DNA of 64,000 bases from Montifringilla adamsi (Eukaryota; Chordata; Aves; Passeriformes; Passeridae): contig JAGGNK010013114.1 of the NCBI GenBank assembly GCA_017590115.1, forward strand, positions 620,001-684,000. The letters run 5' to 3'. The notes under the pieces are model-generated. The model did not search any database, was not told the origin of the DNA, and saw nothing but the letters and a program-made list of their open reading frames with translations. Position 1 is the first letter of the stretch, and each line of letters opens with the position of its first letter. Position numbers and translations under genes: made by a program. Below are positions 12,422 through 25,400 of the stretch, one piece after another.

Positions 12422-15400
12422 TTAAACCTGCATCAGCCATTTAATATACAGAAAATAATTAAACTGCTGTCAGTCGTAAGTTTCTCCAGGTCTGTACGTA
12501 GTATATTGCCAGATCCACTAAAGAAAGTGAGGACAAAACCAATGCATGTGCCCAGACACACACACTGCGTGACAGCCACCTCACTCAGACCTCTGAGCAA
12601 GATTGATTTTAACTTTGCTGATTTACCATCCTCGAAAAGAGATTATATTCAGATTTGTAACTGATAATAAAAAAAACCCCAAACATATATTAACACAAGA
12701 CAAAACATGAGCATCTTACAATGGAATTATCTGAAACCTACCACTTATATAGTTTCATTTCATCAAAACAAGAGAGGTTGTCTGCTCATAAGCAAATTTT
12801 GGCTGTTTACTGGTATTATGTTACAATCAAGACATTACAGGCCCCCGTAACTGACACCAAACCAGACACCTAATGTTCAAAAAATTAATGCTTTCACCTT
12901 ATTCTAGATGGCTAAATTTAGTTTCAGCTGGCAATTTCGCTAGGTCAAAAAAAGAACAGATGAACTCAGACATGCAATCTTTCCACTGTACATATAATTC
13001 ATTAGCAAACTTGTGCACACTTTCCATCCATTTACATTCACTGGCATTGAAGCACCGACAGGGTATGAGCTCCTTTTCCCTTTTCCACCAAAGCCACACT
13101 GTCTCCAAGCCTCATTACCTAAACTGAATATACTTATAGGACAACTATGAGCAGTTACACATCTAAAACAAATATATTAGTCAACAACTGATTATATTAA
13201 AAATGTGCTACTCATTTGAGAATATCCTTATAAAAAACCCTAAGAAATCTCATGACTTTTTATGAGTCTTTTAAGCTGTAATCAGTTTATAGCATAGAGA
13301 CTGAGTCAACTGCTTTATAATCAAGGTTCCTCATGAGAACTATAGCTTTGCAATGACACAACGTGCATTGTTCTTAACCTGCATGAGCCTGAAACACTGC
13401 AGTCACCACAAAGAGCAGCTCACAGAATCTTCCCACTGAAATCCACAGGAAGATACTTTCACCTTCCCTTCCCAGTCAGAAATCGCTTTGTTAGAAAAGA
13501 AAGTCTGCCTTTCTTTGCCACAGCTACTGCCTTCTGAAGACAATTCCCACCTTTTGATATCACTAGGTAATTAAGTGCCTCCACTATAACTGTGACATCT
13601 CCATGCCTTTATGCTTATTCCCTCCCCCAGGGAGCTGCCTGCTACTGGGGCCTTGCCTGAAGCAGTCTTGACACCTCCACAGAAAGAGTCCCATGGCCCT
13701 GAAATGCTGTTCTCTTATTAACATGCTCAATGAGCTTGGCCGGAGAGATTATAGTCAGATCCAGCTTTCAGGTCTCCCTTCCCCTACATTCTGGTGTGTG
13801 TTGGCCCTTTGACAACAAGTCCAGATCAGGAATGCTGGTAGGAAGGGATGTTTCTCATCGCTGCCGAAGACCTCCTCTGCAGGGAAATGCAGAAATCCTC
13901 CTGTGCAAAGCTTCCTTTTGCATTTGGAGCAGACTTTGTTTTAAGGAAAGGCAAATTTTCCTATTCAAATGGGAAACAAGCAGAAAATGCAATGCATATG
14001 AGTAAACACTCATGTGCGTGAGAGCTCCCATTCCTAGTAAATAATTATTACCTGCAGTAACAGGCAGTGCAGATCCCACCCCTCTCCTATCTTTGAGTGT
14101 ATGTGTAGTTGGGTTTTTTCCCTGCTTTTCCTTGCCCCTCTTTTTCTTTAATTATAGCATCAAAAGAAAACAAAGATCTTTTGGAAACATAAATGAAGCA
14201 TTCCTGCTCTGGAATGGCATCAGCATCTGGACACCTGGCAAAACATAGTTCAATTCTTACTGTATCTATTTCTCAACCACCCTGACAGCAAGCATGAAGA
14301 GTCTTGCCTATTTACCAACAAGAATTAAAGCTGAGAATGTTCAGAAGTCCATTTCAATAGGTTTTATTCTGGTTACATTAAAACAGATTGCTTTGATCTG
14401 GGGAGAGGAAGGAGGAGAGGAGCACAGCACATCTTAAGTTCACAAAGCTAAAAGCCAAGATGCACAAAACTGAAGCATTCCAAAGTTAAAAATAATCGTC
14501 TTTAAACTGCAAGAGCAGAGCTGTAATTTTGAGCAGTACAGCATGACATCACTGTTTATGTGGGGCCAGCTCCATAAATCAAACTGTGCCTAATTAGAGA
14601 TCATACTGCAAATCTACATTATTTGGATGAATAATTAAAACAGGGCAGTCCATAACACAAGTCAGATATGTTTACTAAAATAAGTTTTTTCAAACTTTTA
14701 TGTTCACTACTGCTCACAAAGCTTTCACATTTAGTAAATTATAGACCCCTAAGCTTTTATTTTAGGCTGACTCCACTTTCAAGGAATTCTTCAATTAACT
14801 TTATGTTGCTTCAAGCTCTTCATCCAATGAGAAAACAATCTGAGGTTTCTTACTTCTCCCAGTGCTAATGGCTGCCCTCCATGTTTGACTTGCAGACTTA
14901 CTGTCTTTTTAGAGCCAGGATCTGTTTGTCTAAAATCAGCCTAGTTGTCATAGTATTTTGACAAGTCCTCTATAAAAGGAGAACTAACTTTTGTGGTGGG
15001 TTAACTGCTAAGAATAATGAAGGTTGTTCTCACAATCTCAACAGATAAATGCCAAAATTAAGGAACATTGAGCAATACACCCAGAGCTGAAAGCCCTGAC
15101 TACCTCAGATGCCCTTCTTTCCCACCTACTCCAATTTTTCCAATTTCTGCTTCTTTGGGTTGTTTTTCTAAAATGTGCGCTTTTCTCAAATCTAAAAGCT
15201 ATGACATACTCACACATTTGTAGCATAAAAAAGCCCCCAGTGCTATCAAACGTTACTATCTGCAGATGGTCAAGACGCCTCTGGAATTGTTGGAAATGCT
15301 GTGGAGACTTCGACTATCAGTTACTGGGTAGATAATGTCAAATCAAGAGCCAAAGAGTTTAATGAAAAGCATGAGCTGAACAAAAGGGATAGGATTAATT

Positions 15401-16059
15401 CCTAAACTTCACATTTTTCCTCCTAGAGCTTGAGAAATTTGTGTGAAACTTTTAAATCTCAGAAATAAAAAAACAGGGCAGCTGTCCTTCCTTTTCCCTC
15501 CTGATATTTGGCTTGGTAAAAGGACTAACATACAGATGATTAAAGGAACTCTGAAGACAATGACTAAGAAGCAAAATGTTTGACGTTCTCAACAAAAAAG
15601 GACTATACAAAAATAAGTTATGTCTATTAGTGCAGTATTATGATGTGCAAGTAATTTTTTTCTGTAGAATGTTAACCAAGCACAGACATAGAGAAAGTAT
15701 CATTCACTTCTTAATACACAGATTTTTAGATAAAAAAATCCAGGGGGTTTTAAAGAAATCAAAACACATTAAACATTAAATGCGCAGCACAGCAGTACTT
15801 ATAAACACATGACAAATGAGTCTCCTTCAACCACAGCCACCACAATCAGCATCTCCTTAAATAGGAATGTACCTTTCAAACATACATTTCAATTCTTTGT
15901 TACAATAAATAGGCATCAAACTTGTAATTTCCTTTCTTTAAATTTAAGACTGTCTTTGAGGCCAGAAATATTATGACTGACCTCTCTTAACTGCAAGCAT
16001 TCAGAGCCATAGCCATTCCAATTCCCTTACATCCTCAGTGTGCAGCAACAGTTTTCTCA

Positions 16060-16103
16060 GAAAAAAAGCCCCAAAAAAACAAAACCCCAAAAAACCCCAA
16101 CCC
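16060..16103 (+). repeat. A/C-rich tract with repeated AAAACCCC
   Basis: Four blocks of CCCC separated by A runs of variable length (gccccaaaaaaac, aaaaccccaaaaaacccc, then aaccct). Confidence 0.85.
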
Positions 16104-17655
16104 TGTAAATATTTGGACATACTTCTGAAAGCAACAGTGAAAATGAAGAAAGCAGCCTCCTAAAGAGGTATCTGTTTTTGAAATGTGTGCTTTTAAAACA
16201 CAATGCTTATGGAATGAACTACTTCAGTTCTCTTGTGTAAACTTGTACAGATTGTTTGCTATTGGTCTTTTGAGTCATATTTTGGCAGGAAACTGGTATC
16301 CTTGTAGAAAATATAAGTACTGCAGAACAAGTGATGTAATCTACATCTATACTTAATTATTTTTCTTTTTTTTTTTAAGTTAAATTTGTATTTTAAAATA
16401 ATCTGAACTGCATACTTCATTTCTTCCCCAGATTAGGAGCTTTATGATAGTGAAGACCTTCAGAGGAGGCAGTTTGTAGGAATGTGGCTCCTTTAAGTTA
16501 CAGGACAGAACTCAGATCAAAGAAAGTAGTGTTTCTATCTGTACTCAAATCTAGGTCTATTAACTGTTTTCTTAACTGAATGACATAAAGTCACTCTACA
16601 AAACCAGTGCAAAACCTGATTTCAAGGAATTGAAATCTAGGGTTTTTTCACAGTGTATTTTCTTTCCTCCCTGCCCCCAAGCTGCTGTCCATTCAGAAAA
16701 CAACACACAGAAGAGAAAAAAGAAAACCGCACTGTAGCAAGGCTGTCCACATGGCCAGGCTTGTGCTGTGTGTGCAGTATACATACATGTACTGCATACT
16801 GATGTGGCCCAGAGCAGGGGCACAATGAGCAGGTTTCTGGTCCTTTGTGGAGTACATAACACTGCATGGCAGCTGGACACAAGTAAGGTGAGAGAGCATA
16901 TGGAGGTGGGTAGCTGACAGAGTGAAATTAATGCAATACTCCAGACAGGGAATTAAAGCTGTGCTCTGCCTCAAACTCTCAAATATGGTAATTCTTTAAC
17001 CAACAAAAGAGATTGCCAGGAAAGGACAACAGTGAGTGAGAAAAAGTACAGAAGCAAGAGGGTGTGCATGACATGGAGCACGAGGGCTTTCTCCTTTCCT
17101 CCTCTCAGGTTTCTCCCACAGAGAACCACTACCTAATGTCCTGAATATCTTCTAAGTCTGGTTACTCTAGAAATAAGAACATTGTCAAGGCCAGTTTATA
17201 GAGAACAAGTATAGGAATCCTACCTTTTAAATCCTAGATCAATGTTTTCTTCCCTCTCTGAAGCAGTGATTGATGCCAGCTTTCTCGCACCTTTTCCTCA
17301 CTCTCATGCCATCAAGTGCCACTACTTCTCTACCCTACTGTCCTTGTCACACTGCTTCCCACCTCTTCCTCAGTGCCACCTGAGATCCAGTTTCATGTGG
17401 AGCCATGAAGATAAGGACAAACACCACACATCCTCCTCTGAGCAACTACAAGCTTTGTCTCTAGAAGCACAGCATCTCAAACTTTTCCTTCGAGAGCATC
17501 TCTAATGGCCCTTCAGATAGAATGGCAAAGAAGGAGCATATTTAAGACTTGAGAAAAATTAAAATTAACACAGCTTGCAGTGACTTTATTAGAGGCTGAA
17601 GCCCACGTAAAATCTGTTTGAATAATAAGCAAGAGATTTTTGTCTTACATTACGC

Positions 17656-17710
17656 AAAGGATCAGACTAGATGACTCCAGAGAGTCCTTCTGACTAAGTT
17701 GTGACAATAC
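17656..17710 (+). mobile_element. Possible old CR1 3' tail remnant
   Basis: The stretch aaggatcagactagatgact followed by ccagagagtccttctgacta resembles the CR1 tail GGATTGGACTAGATGACCTCCAGAGGTCCCTTCCAACC. About 45 bp align by eye with several mismatches and one or two small gaps. The 5' part is too decayed to recognise. Confidence 0.6.
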
Positions 17711-17841
17711 ATGTGCTAGAGAATTTTAAAGCTCAGGGTTATTTCCCAGTATGAATTACACTATTTCTTGTTTTAGTTTTGATCTTCTAAAACTAGACAA
17801 ACCCCAAAGGAGTATTATGCACACAGCAGCCCAGAGCCTAC

Positions 17842-17987
17842 CTTTAGATACTGTCCAAATGACATATTTTCTGACCAAGGAGATAGCAATACCTCTGCTT
17901 TCATTAATTCTCTATTAAGAATCACAGGATTGAAATTGTTGATTTCCAGCATTACCTCATGCTGGGCCTCCCACTGATTAATTAAAA
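17842..17987 (-). other. Exon-like open segment on the minus strand (doubtful)
   Basis: Read on the - strand, a pyrimidine-rich stretch (ttttttgttctttttcctct, then acaaatacag) ends at 17988. It is followed by 146 nt open in one frame and then AAAG|GTAGGC, a good donor. The segment would encode INQWEAQHEVMLEINN and then PVILNRELMKAEVL. The same frame stays open upstream to about 18220 with a KLEKGDPVWLQF stretch. I recognise no family. A segment of this length with plausible splice borders can occur by chance, so this is only a candidate. Confidence 0.15.
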
Positions 17988-18529
17988 CTGTATTTGTAGA
18001 GGAAAAAGAACAAAAAAGCAGAACTGCAGTAGTTTGAACCAAGAGTGTCCCTGATAACAGAAACGGTCTGCTGTTCCCAACTCCTTTCCATAGGTTGATT
18101 GTGAATTGTAACCAGACAGGATCTCCTTTTTCAAGCTTCCAGAAACTGGCAAACATGTCTACTGCACAGGAAGTCATATTTATAGTTTCATTACTTTCCA
18201 CAATAAACCAATTCTCCTATAATCAGAAGTTGTCTCTAAGCTTGCTAAATGTAAGATTTTTTTCCCTTGAGATTGCAGCCTCTTAAGAGAAAGCTTCCAA
18301 CTCTACAGTAAGTAATGGCTGCAGAGGGAAAACACAGTTCAGGACAGCCCCCACATCATTATTACAAAGTAAAGACATACCAGGACTTTTTATTTCAAAA
18401 AAGAAGAAACAACTCTGAAATCCTGGTATTGCGACGTGTGTTTATTACCCTTTTGAATTACCATTTAATTTTCAGCGTGTGTTTAGCTGACTTACTTTTT
18501 ACTATCTAGCTTTAAATTCTTCTTGGATA

Positions 18530-18557
18530 TAGACAAAGAGCTTCTACTCTTTGTCTA
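18530..18557. repeat. Short inverted repeat (11 bp stem, 6-nt loop)
   Basis: tagacaaagag (18530-18540) and ctctttgtcta (18547-18557) are exact reverse complements around cttcta. Confidence 0.9.
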
Positions 18558-18735
18558 CATAGGCCTTATTATATACTTGGGCAGGGCCTTTGAACATGCA
18601 GGTATTCCACAAGAAATCTGAAGCAGCACATTGCTTCATTAAAGGGAAATATATTTCAAACTTCTCCACATTACTACAGGTGACAGTTAATAACTTGCTT
18701 GCACATTTTTGCTATCATGCTGCATACAGAAGAGA

Positions 18736-18800
18736 GAAAAAAAAAAAAAGAAAAACCCAAATCATTAAGCCCCATTCTTAAGAAAAACCCAAACACCCAC
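18736..18800 (+). repeat. A-rich tract with AAAACCC motifs
   Basis: A 13-A run leads into gaaaaacccaaatc and, after a short unique stretch, aagaaaaacccaaacaccc. Confidence 0.7.
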
Positions 18801-20198
18801 TTGAAATTTTCAAATTCTCTTCCAGCAACTTTATCAGAGTATTTAAAAGGGCACAGCACTAGCTTTGGCCAAGATTTCCCCCTCCTCCCTTAAACACAGA
18901 GAAAAAGAATACAATTTTTTAAAGGAAGATAGAGAGATTAATACTTTACCCAAGCAGAAATTCTTCAAAACCAAGAAATCAATGCAAAACTCACTCTTAC
19001 CTAAAATTAGAAGAAAAGAGAGAGGAAAAGGTAAGAAAGATTAAGAATCATCCCTTGGAGCATTACACCTTCAAAATAGAAAGATTTCCCAAACAAATCT
19101 AAAGTAAACAAGTTACACCAAACAGGAAATTGCAATTTCTTTGAAACAGTAATTAACCTTAAGAGGGAAACCACTAGTAATATAACAAATAAGCAATAAA
19201 GGAAACCATTTTAGCAGAGGGAAACCTGTCTTGAAGCAGCGTGACAAGGGAATATAAAAATACTTTGCCTGAAGTGATGGGTCTCTAAAGAAAATTGGAG
19301 CAATTCTGTAGAAAGGATTATGCAGACACAAGCTTCAAATAGGTAATTTTCAAGGTTTCAAAGAGGAGGGTGGACCACAGAAATTCAGAAGATTTTAAAT
19401 ACAGGACTCAAATTTAAACTGAATGTAATCTCGTACTCTTGTCACACATAAACAGGAGGATTTTGAAGGATATCTATGAGGCTAAATTGCTTTTATAAAC
19501 ATAGTTTCCATGCCCAATTCTTGTTATTTATAAATAACTACAGCTAAAGTAAGCACAAGAATCATGGTGATTATTTCATTATATTAAATGGTATTCAGAA
19601 ATAAGAAAGGACAAAAAATCAGAAACTTGAACTTTCATCAGAAGCTGATATTTTCAAAAATTTGCCTAAGGAACATGCATACAGAATTGAAAACAGATCT
19701 AACATTCAGAATATACTTTTAGATAAAAACTAATTCTCAAATCTGAAGTATTTTTTACTTTCATTGCTTGCATTTCTTAAATAGCTGCAAGTGAGCAGTA
19801 GTCCTCTTGTATTTATTCCGGTAGAAGAAAAGAAGTTCATAGTGGTGTAAGAAAGTTATAAATAAAATAAATACCAAAAACAGAAACATTTTTTATTTCA
19901 GATTTTAAGTCAACTATCTGCAAGAAACAGCATTTCAGACTCTCCTTATTTGTTCTTGTTTATTACACTGGCGCCCTTTGTGGCTTCTTGTATTTTAGCA
20001 ACTGGAACATACACAGTAAAGCTAGCAACACAACAGAAGTTTAGCAAAAGCAGACATAATTTGATTTTAAAAAAACTGCCACAGAAAAGAGCAAGAAGCT
20101 CTACAAACAGTGGAACCAATGTGGTTTGGCTTCCCATGAATTTGAATTTTTATGGGGATTTGAAAAAATGTAAGTAGGAACACAAGCTCACACCAAGC

Positions 20199-20212
20199 TC
20201 TCTCTCTCTCTC
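20199..20212 (+). repeat. (CT)n microsatellite
   Basis: Seven CT dinucleotides in a row. Confidence 0.9.
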
Positions 20213-21400
20213 CTACCTGGGAAGCCAGTGGAATGAAATTTGCTAAAACTTATTATCATCAAAATCTGTTTCTCAGCTGGTCCATCCCCAACACTGAGAA
20301 TGATTGTCTGAAAAACAGACACAAGTCCTTCTTCCCTTGAACAACAGGTCAGTGACAGAAGTATCAGATCCAATACTTTTAACCAGGTTCATTCCATTTT
20401 TACTAAGTGGTATTCAACTAAGGAAACAAACACTCTTCATATCTGAACCAGCTTCTAAAATTCTATAGCAGTGTTAAGTTTTGTGACTTGTTATCTTTTT
20501 CATGCATTTAGGAGACTCACTACAAGAGAAAAACCTTTATATGATATTAAAACAAATCCGCAGTCAGCACATTCCAATATTTATAACCAAGGGGAGTTTA
20601 ATAAATTCAGAAATGGAAAATATTTGTTATAGAGATCTAAAAGACAAATACACCGCCTATGCCTCATTACCGCACAAAGCAAGTTTTTTCCTACCTCTCC
20701 TAAAGAGATTTGGGAAATGGAATTTTCCAACGTTAGAGAAGTGGCAGAAAATAACATGTACAAATTATAAATGTCACAGGGTTGCACTCAGGAAGCTTAA
20801 GAGGTTATCTCTGGAAACACCTTCTCAAATGGAAAAATGGTGGCAGCAGCAATCATGGGAGATGAAGGAAAATCAGGGCTATCTAAAAACAAGACAAACT
20901 CACCAACCCCCAAGAGGAAATCTGGAATGGGAATCAAGGAAGATCTTAACTTTTTTTGTGTTGTTAAACCAAAGAGCAAAAGGGCACTGAGAAACCCCCT
21001 GAATTCCCCTGTCATTATCTACCTGCAGGAGCTCAGACTAAGGGCTCTCACAGTGAGCCAGGAATCAGCAGCAACAACCCTGAAAGGGTTCTGAAGTACA
21101 GGCAGGCCACCAACAAACCAGGAACAAAGGCTTTGCTCCTGGAAACACCTGACAGACATAGAAGCTCAAACGAAATGCAAGAAATCCCATCACAGAAGCT
21201 GTCCAGGCCCTTTCCAAAAGCCAGAGGAGCCAAAAGAAAGGCTCCAGGCACAGACTTCTGCACTGCTGATCCACTGCATCACAAGCATGGACCACCTCAG
21301 TTTGACGAGCAATGCCTTCATGGCACAACCTTGAAGCAGCATGCTTACCCCCTGAGACCACAGTTTTCTTCAATTCCACTTACACGACTCAAGGGTGGCA

Positions 21401-21533
21401 TTTTTGTTTGGTTGGTTTATTTGGCTTTTTTTGGGTTTTTTTTAAGTTTTTGTTTTGTTGTGGGTTTGTTTGGGTTTTTTTGTTTGTTTTTTTTGTTTTT
21501 GTTTTTTTTTTTTTTTATTTTTTAGCCCTGAGA
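21401..21533 (+). repeat. T/G-rich low-complexity tract
   Basis: About 130 bp of ttttgtttggttggttt-like sequence on the + strand, with ttttttgggtttttttt and a terminal run of T. The complement would read as the A/C tracts found elsewhere. Confidence 0.9.
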
Positions 21534-22267
21534 TTCCCCATATCCTTCGGGATCTTGTGATATGAGACTGTTGAACTGATGAATGGACACCAGGAACATC
21601 CAAAACCTGCAAACAGATTGGAAAATGCATTTCTATGCACTCTCCCTGGAAGATAAGATGCCAACACCCAGTGAAGTAGTTCGCTGCAGGCTTCCTGTGG
21701 TGGTGGTACAACTAATGTACTAGCAAAGGCCACAGGAAGAAAAGCATACACAGCAAAAATAAAATACTAAATCTTCATTGTTTTGGAGACTTCAAAGGAC
21801 TTTTTCTGAATATGTAAGACTCTGATGTTGTCCACTTGCATCACCATATGCATGGTGATCTTTGGCCACACAGAAGATAATAACTACTGAAATACCTGGG
21901 TGACCCTAGCAAGCCTTTGAGAAAGGTACCTCACTGCACACAGAAACATGCGGTGGGTGACTGTGGTGTTATCAGAAAAGGTCTCTGAAGCTTGACAACA
22001 CATCACAAATGCCAAACAAAGAAGAGCATGTGCAAAAGGCACAGTACTCCTTAGGTAAACCTGGATTTAAGTAGCCAAATAAATAAGACTGAGCTACAGT
22101 TATAGCCATTTAACCCACTTAGTTATTTTGGCTTGGTACATTTGTTATCTGGCTACCTGAGCCAGGACACTGCTGCCAACATCTGTTTCCTGCCTCTCAG
22201 GTCCTTCCTCAATCAGAAGTTCCTCTGGATTTGTGGGCTTGCTGAGCCAAGGAGCCAGACAGAGCTT

Positions 22268-22290
22268 GCTCTCTCTCTCTCGCTCTCTCT
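22268..22290 (+). repeat. (CT)n microsatellite with one CG interruption
   Basis: ctctctctctctcgctctct followed by cta. Confidence 0.9.
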
Positions 22291-22439
22291 ACAGGGCTGT
22301 TTGCTGCTTTGTGCAGCAAGAGGCAACCACAACCTGATGAACTGGAGGGTGGTGATGTCCGGCCTCATAAACCTGCACAAGTTTTACAGAACAGCTACTT
22401 TTTACACTTCTACTTCATTCAGTGCCTTCCAATTTTGGG

Positions 22440-22462
22440 AAAAAAAAAAAAAAAAAAAAAAA
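22440..22462 (+). repeat. Poly-A run (23 nt)
   Basis: Twenty-three consecutive As after attttggg. No retroposon body is recognised just upstream, so it is called only a mononucleotide repeat. Confidence 0.9.
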
Positions 22463-25400
22463 GACATTTTAAAGCCTTGTTTGATTAATTTTCTAGTTGC
22501 AAGTGTGAAAAAAGAGGGGTTTGGACATAAAGCAAAAAATCAGTTCTACAGCCAAGGCACTGGCTATTTCACCAGAAGAAAACAAAAGCCAGAAATACCG
22601 TTTCACTGCTCAAACTGAAAGATGCATTCTAGAATCACAGCTTACATAAAGGCACGTGTCAAACAATATGCTTATTTTTTGCCTAAACAGTGACTCACTG
22701 AATAAAATCTATGTTACTCTTTAATGTAAACAGTTCCTTTAAAAGCAGGAAAATTAAATACAGACAACATTAAGCTGAACATGAACTTTTGCCATCCCCA
22801 TTTAGGCATCTGGGTAATTATAATCATTAACTCCATTAGCATATGCTGCAGTGTAGGTAAAAAGCCTGCACATTCCATTAGAGAACTTTTAGATACCTTA
22901 ATGATATGTTTACAATAATAATTTACTCATCTGGTGCATCTTTTGAGATTAACAGATCATAGGATGTTTGTTTTCCTTTAAGATATGTTTGCAAAATGTA
23001 ATCAAAGAGCACATAAAGATTTATCTCAGGCATCAGTATAGCCTTTATTAGAAGTAGTTGAGCCTTTTAGAACTAAGTTGGGTTGCGTTTGGGGTTTTTC
23101 TGGCTAATTATTCAATTTGACCATTCTTTTCTCTTAAGGCAATATTATTTCCAAGAAATGTCACTTTTCCACTTATCAAGGTTGTTTACATTCTACACAA
23201 ATGTTATGCTCTCAAGCTTTCATTTTTGAACATTTCAGAAAGGGGATGATGCTGCGCTTGTAAAAACATTCTTTAGTAAGAGAATGAGTCTCAAGGCACT
23301 TTAGGTTTCCCACAAGACATTTTTCTGTCTATCATTTTAGAAGTTTTTCCCACACATTGTGTTCCCGATATAGGCTTTGGCAGGTTGTGAGATAGAAGCT
23401 GGCTGGAAAACGATAGCCTGGTTTCAGCATATTCTTGTACAGTTAAACATTAAGCACTTTTTGCACAAGATAATTCAGACAACAGCTCACACAGAGAAAA
23501 GGCGACAGTTTCAGCTGAGGAAAGCTAAAATCCTGTCACAAAGACATTGTGACACTTCTACAGAGAAAACAAAGGAATCTTGAAAAAATAATCAGCATTA
23601 CTTGAAAATTCTACATTGACTTAGTTCTGGTCTTTTAAAAGAGACTTGAGAACACGTGACAGTTAATGGACACACATACACAAATAGCAGAGCAAATATT
23701 GTCTGCAGGTACATTGAGCCAGCCCTCACTAAGGGAATGACCAAGGCTTCAAAGTGGATCAGAGAACATGCCCGTGTTTTCATATCAGTAAGATTAATTT
23801 CCCAAATGCATCATTAAGGAATCAATAGGTGAACGAAATTTGATGGGAACTCCTGCACCTGCAGCCCAAGGAAGTTCCAAAAGCCAGAGACAGCAGCACA
23901 AACTTACTGTTTGTATTTTGTAAGCTTTTATCTATACAAATACACAAGAGGAAACAGGAGAGGGATGGCAATTGACTCACGGTCCTATTGCAAAGCTCAC
24001 TATGTCAAAACACTATCACTGTTAAACCCATGAACGTGAAAAAGACTTCAGCTGATAAAAATCAGAATTCGTGTAAGGACAGAGAAAGTTTCTAAAGCTG
24101 TCTGGATCACAGATATCTAATGGCACTTTTCATTTAGCCTTATGGTCAGCTAGCTGCAAAAAGTGTATTGAATGTTTCATAAACAGTTTAAAACAAAAGT
24201 GCTTCTAATCAGATTTGGCAGGAAAGGGAGAAATGCATACATAGAATGAGGTAAGTGTGATCTTGCCCAGCTGAAGAACAGGGAATGGCAGAGCTTCAGG
24301 CCATGACTCACACAGACACTAAACAATAGAGAGCTGCAGATAATTCTCAGGTAAACTTTGCATGAGCCACTACGTCATCCTTCTCTACCCTTCCTGCATT
24401 AATCATGTCATTAGTAACCTGACGCAGCCCAAGAAGAATGTCTGATTTACAGGGAGCCGAGCAATGCTAACAGAACAAACCCTTTGGCAGGTCAAAAAAA
24501 GGAAAGACCAACCTAAATTTCATTTTAGTTTGAACCACACCCTAAAAGAACATGGAAACTAGGAAAAAGGAAAAACAAAAAAGGTATCTTCCCACCATGA
24601 GATTACATACTTCATTAAAAGCTCCTGATGAACCAGTTAAGAGTATAAATACGAAGGATTTGGAAGAGTGCACGGATAAAAATCCAGCCCAAACATGTAC
24701 CTAAACAAAGCAAACGGGGCGGGGGGGAAACCCCAAGCTTTCTTTTGAAGTTTTTACCAGAGTTACGTAATTTCCATGTTAGTCTAGATGTTTTTAAACA
24801 TCTTTTATAGTGTACAGTTGAGAACCAATTATACAATGAGTACAAAGCATACCGTTAGGCAAGACTCATGTCTCAGCCAGGTATCTTGGTTACTCCACAA
24901 AATAGAAAAAGGATAAGGGGAATCACCGGGGCAAGCTAAGCGAAAAATGGGAAACTTCAGAATTTCTTTTAAAAAGTATTGCTCACTCTGAATTGATAGC
25001 AGTGACTTTGATAAATGTGGCTATAATTACATTATTATATATGGCTATTTCACCTTAAATATCCTGTAAAAGTAATGGTCACTTGAAAGAAAGGCAAATT
25101 ATTGCCATTCATTCTGAAGCAAATGAAAAACCCCTGTAGATTACCTTAAAAGCAGAATGGAATTATCCTTAGTTTCTTGAAACAAACAAAATTATCATCC
25201 AAAACAAGGAGTGCAGGAAGTAGCAGCTGCTGTGTTAAAACTCAAGTCCTACAAAAACTATTTCATAGTAGCAATTTCCAGAAGAGCACCACAGAAAATG
25301 TGTGCTTAACTCTTAAGTGTATGGAAAACCCACTTCTTATGATGGTATTTTGTTCAGTTTCTCATGGCTTCATCTGTTTCTAAGTCTTCTTAAGCAGACT

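Larger units (their letters stand above)
10001..20500. other. Non-coding DNA, probably FILIP1L 5' intron (block 2)
   Basis: AT-rich non-coding sequence. It contains an A/C-rich tract (16060-16103), a weak CR1-like tail (17656-17710), an exon-like - strand open frame (17842-17987, doubtful), a hairpin (18530-18557), another A/C tract (18736-18800) and a short CT run (20199-20212). Open frames of 60-130 codons occur on both strands, none recognisable. Nothing else is supported. Confidence 0.5.

Noticed and set aside
20502..20990. 162-codon open frame, + strand
   Set aside because: No recognisable domain, no splice-border or promoter support, Lys/Gln-rich as expected from A-rich DNA. A frame of this length is expected occasionally in 64 kb.
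22133..22618. 161-codon open frame, + strand
   Set aside because: It opens with TTG, not ATG, and runs through a CT microsatellite (Leu-Ser repeats) and a 23-A run (poly-Lys), so it is a low-complexity artefact.
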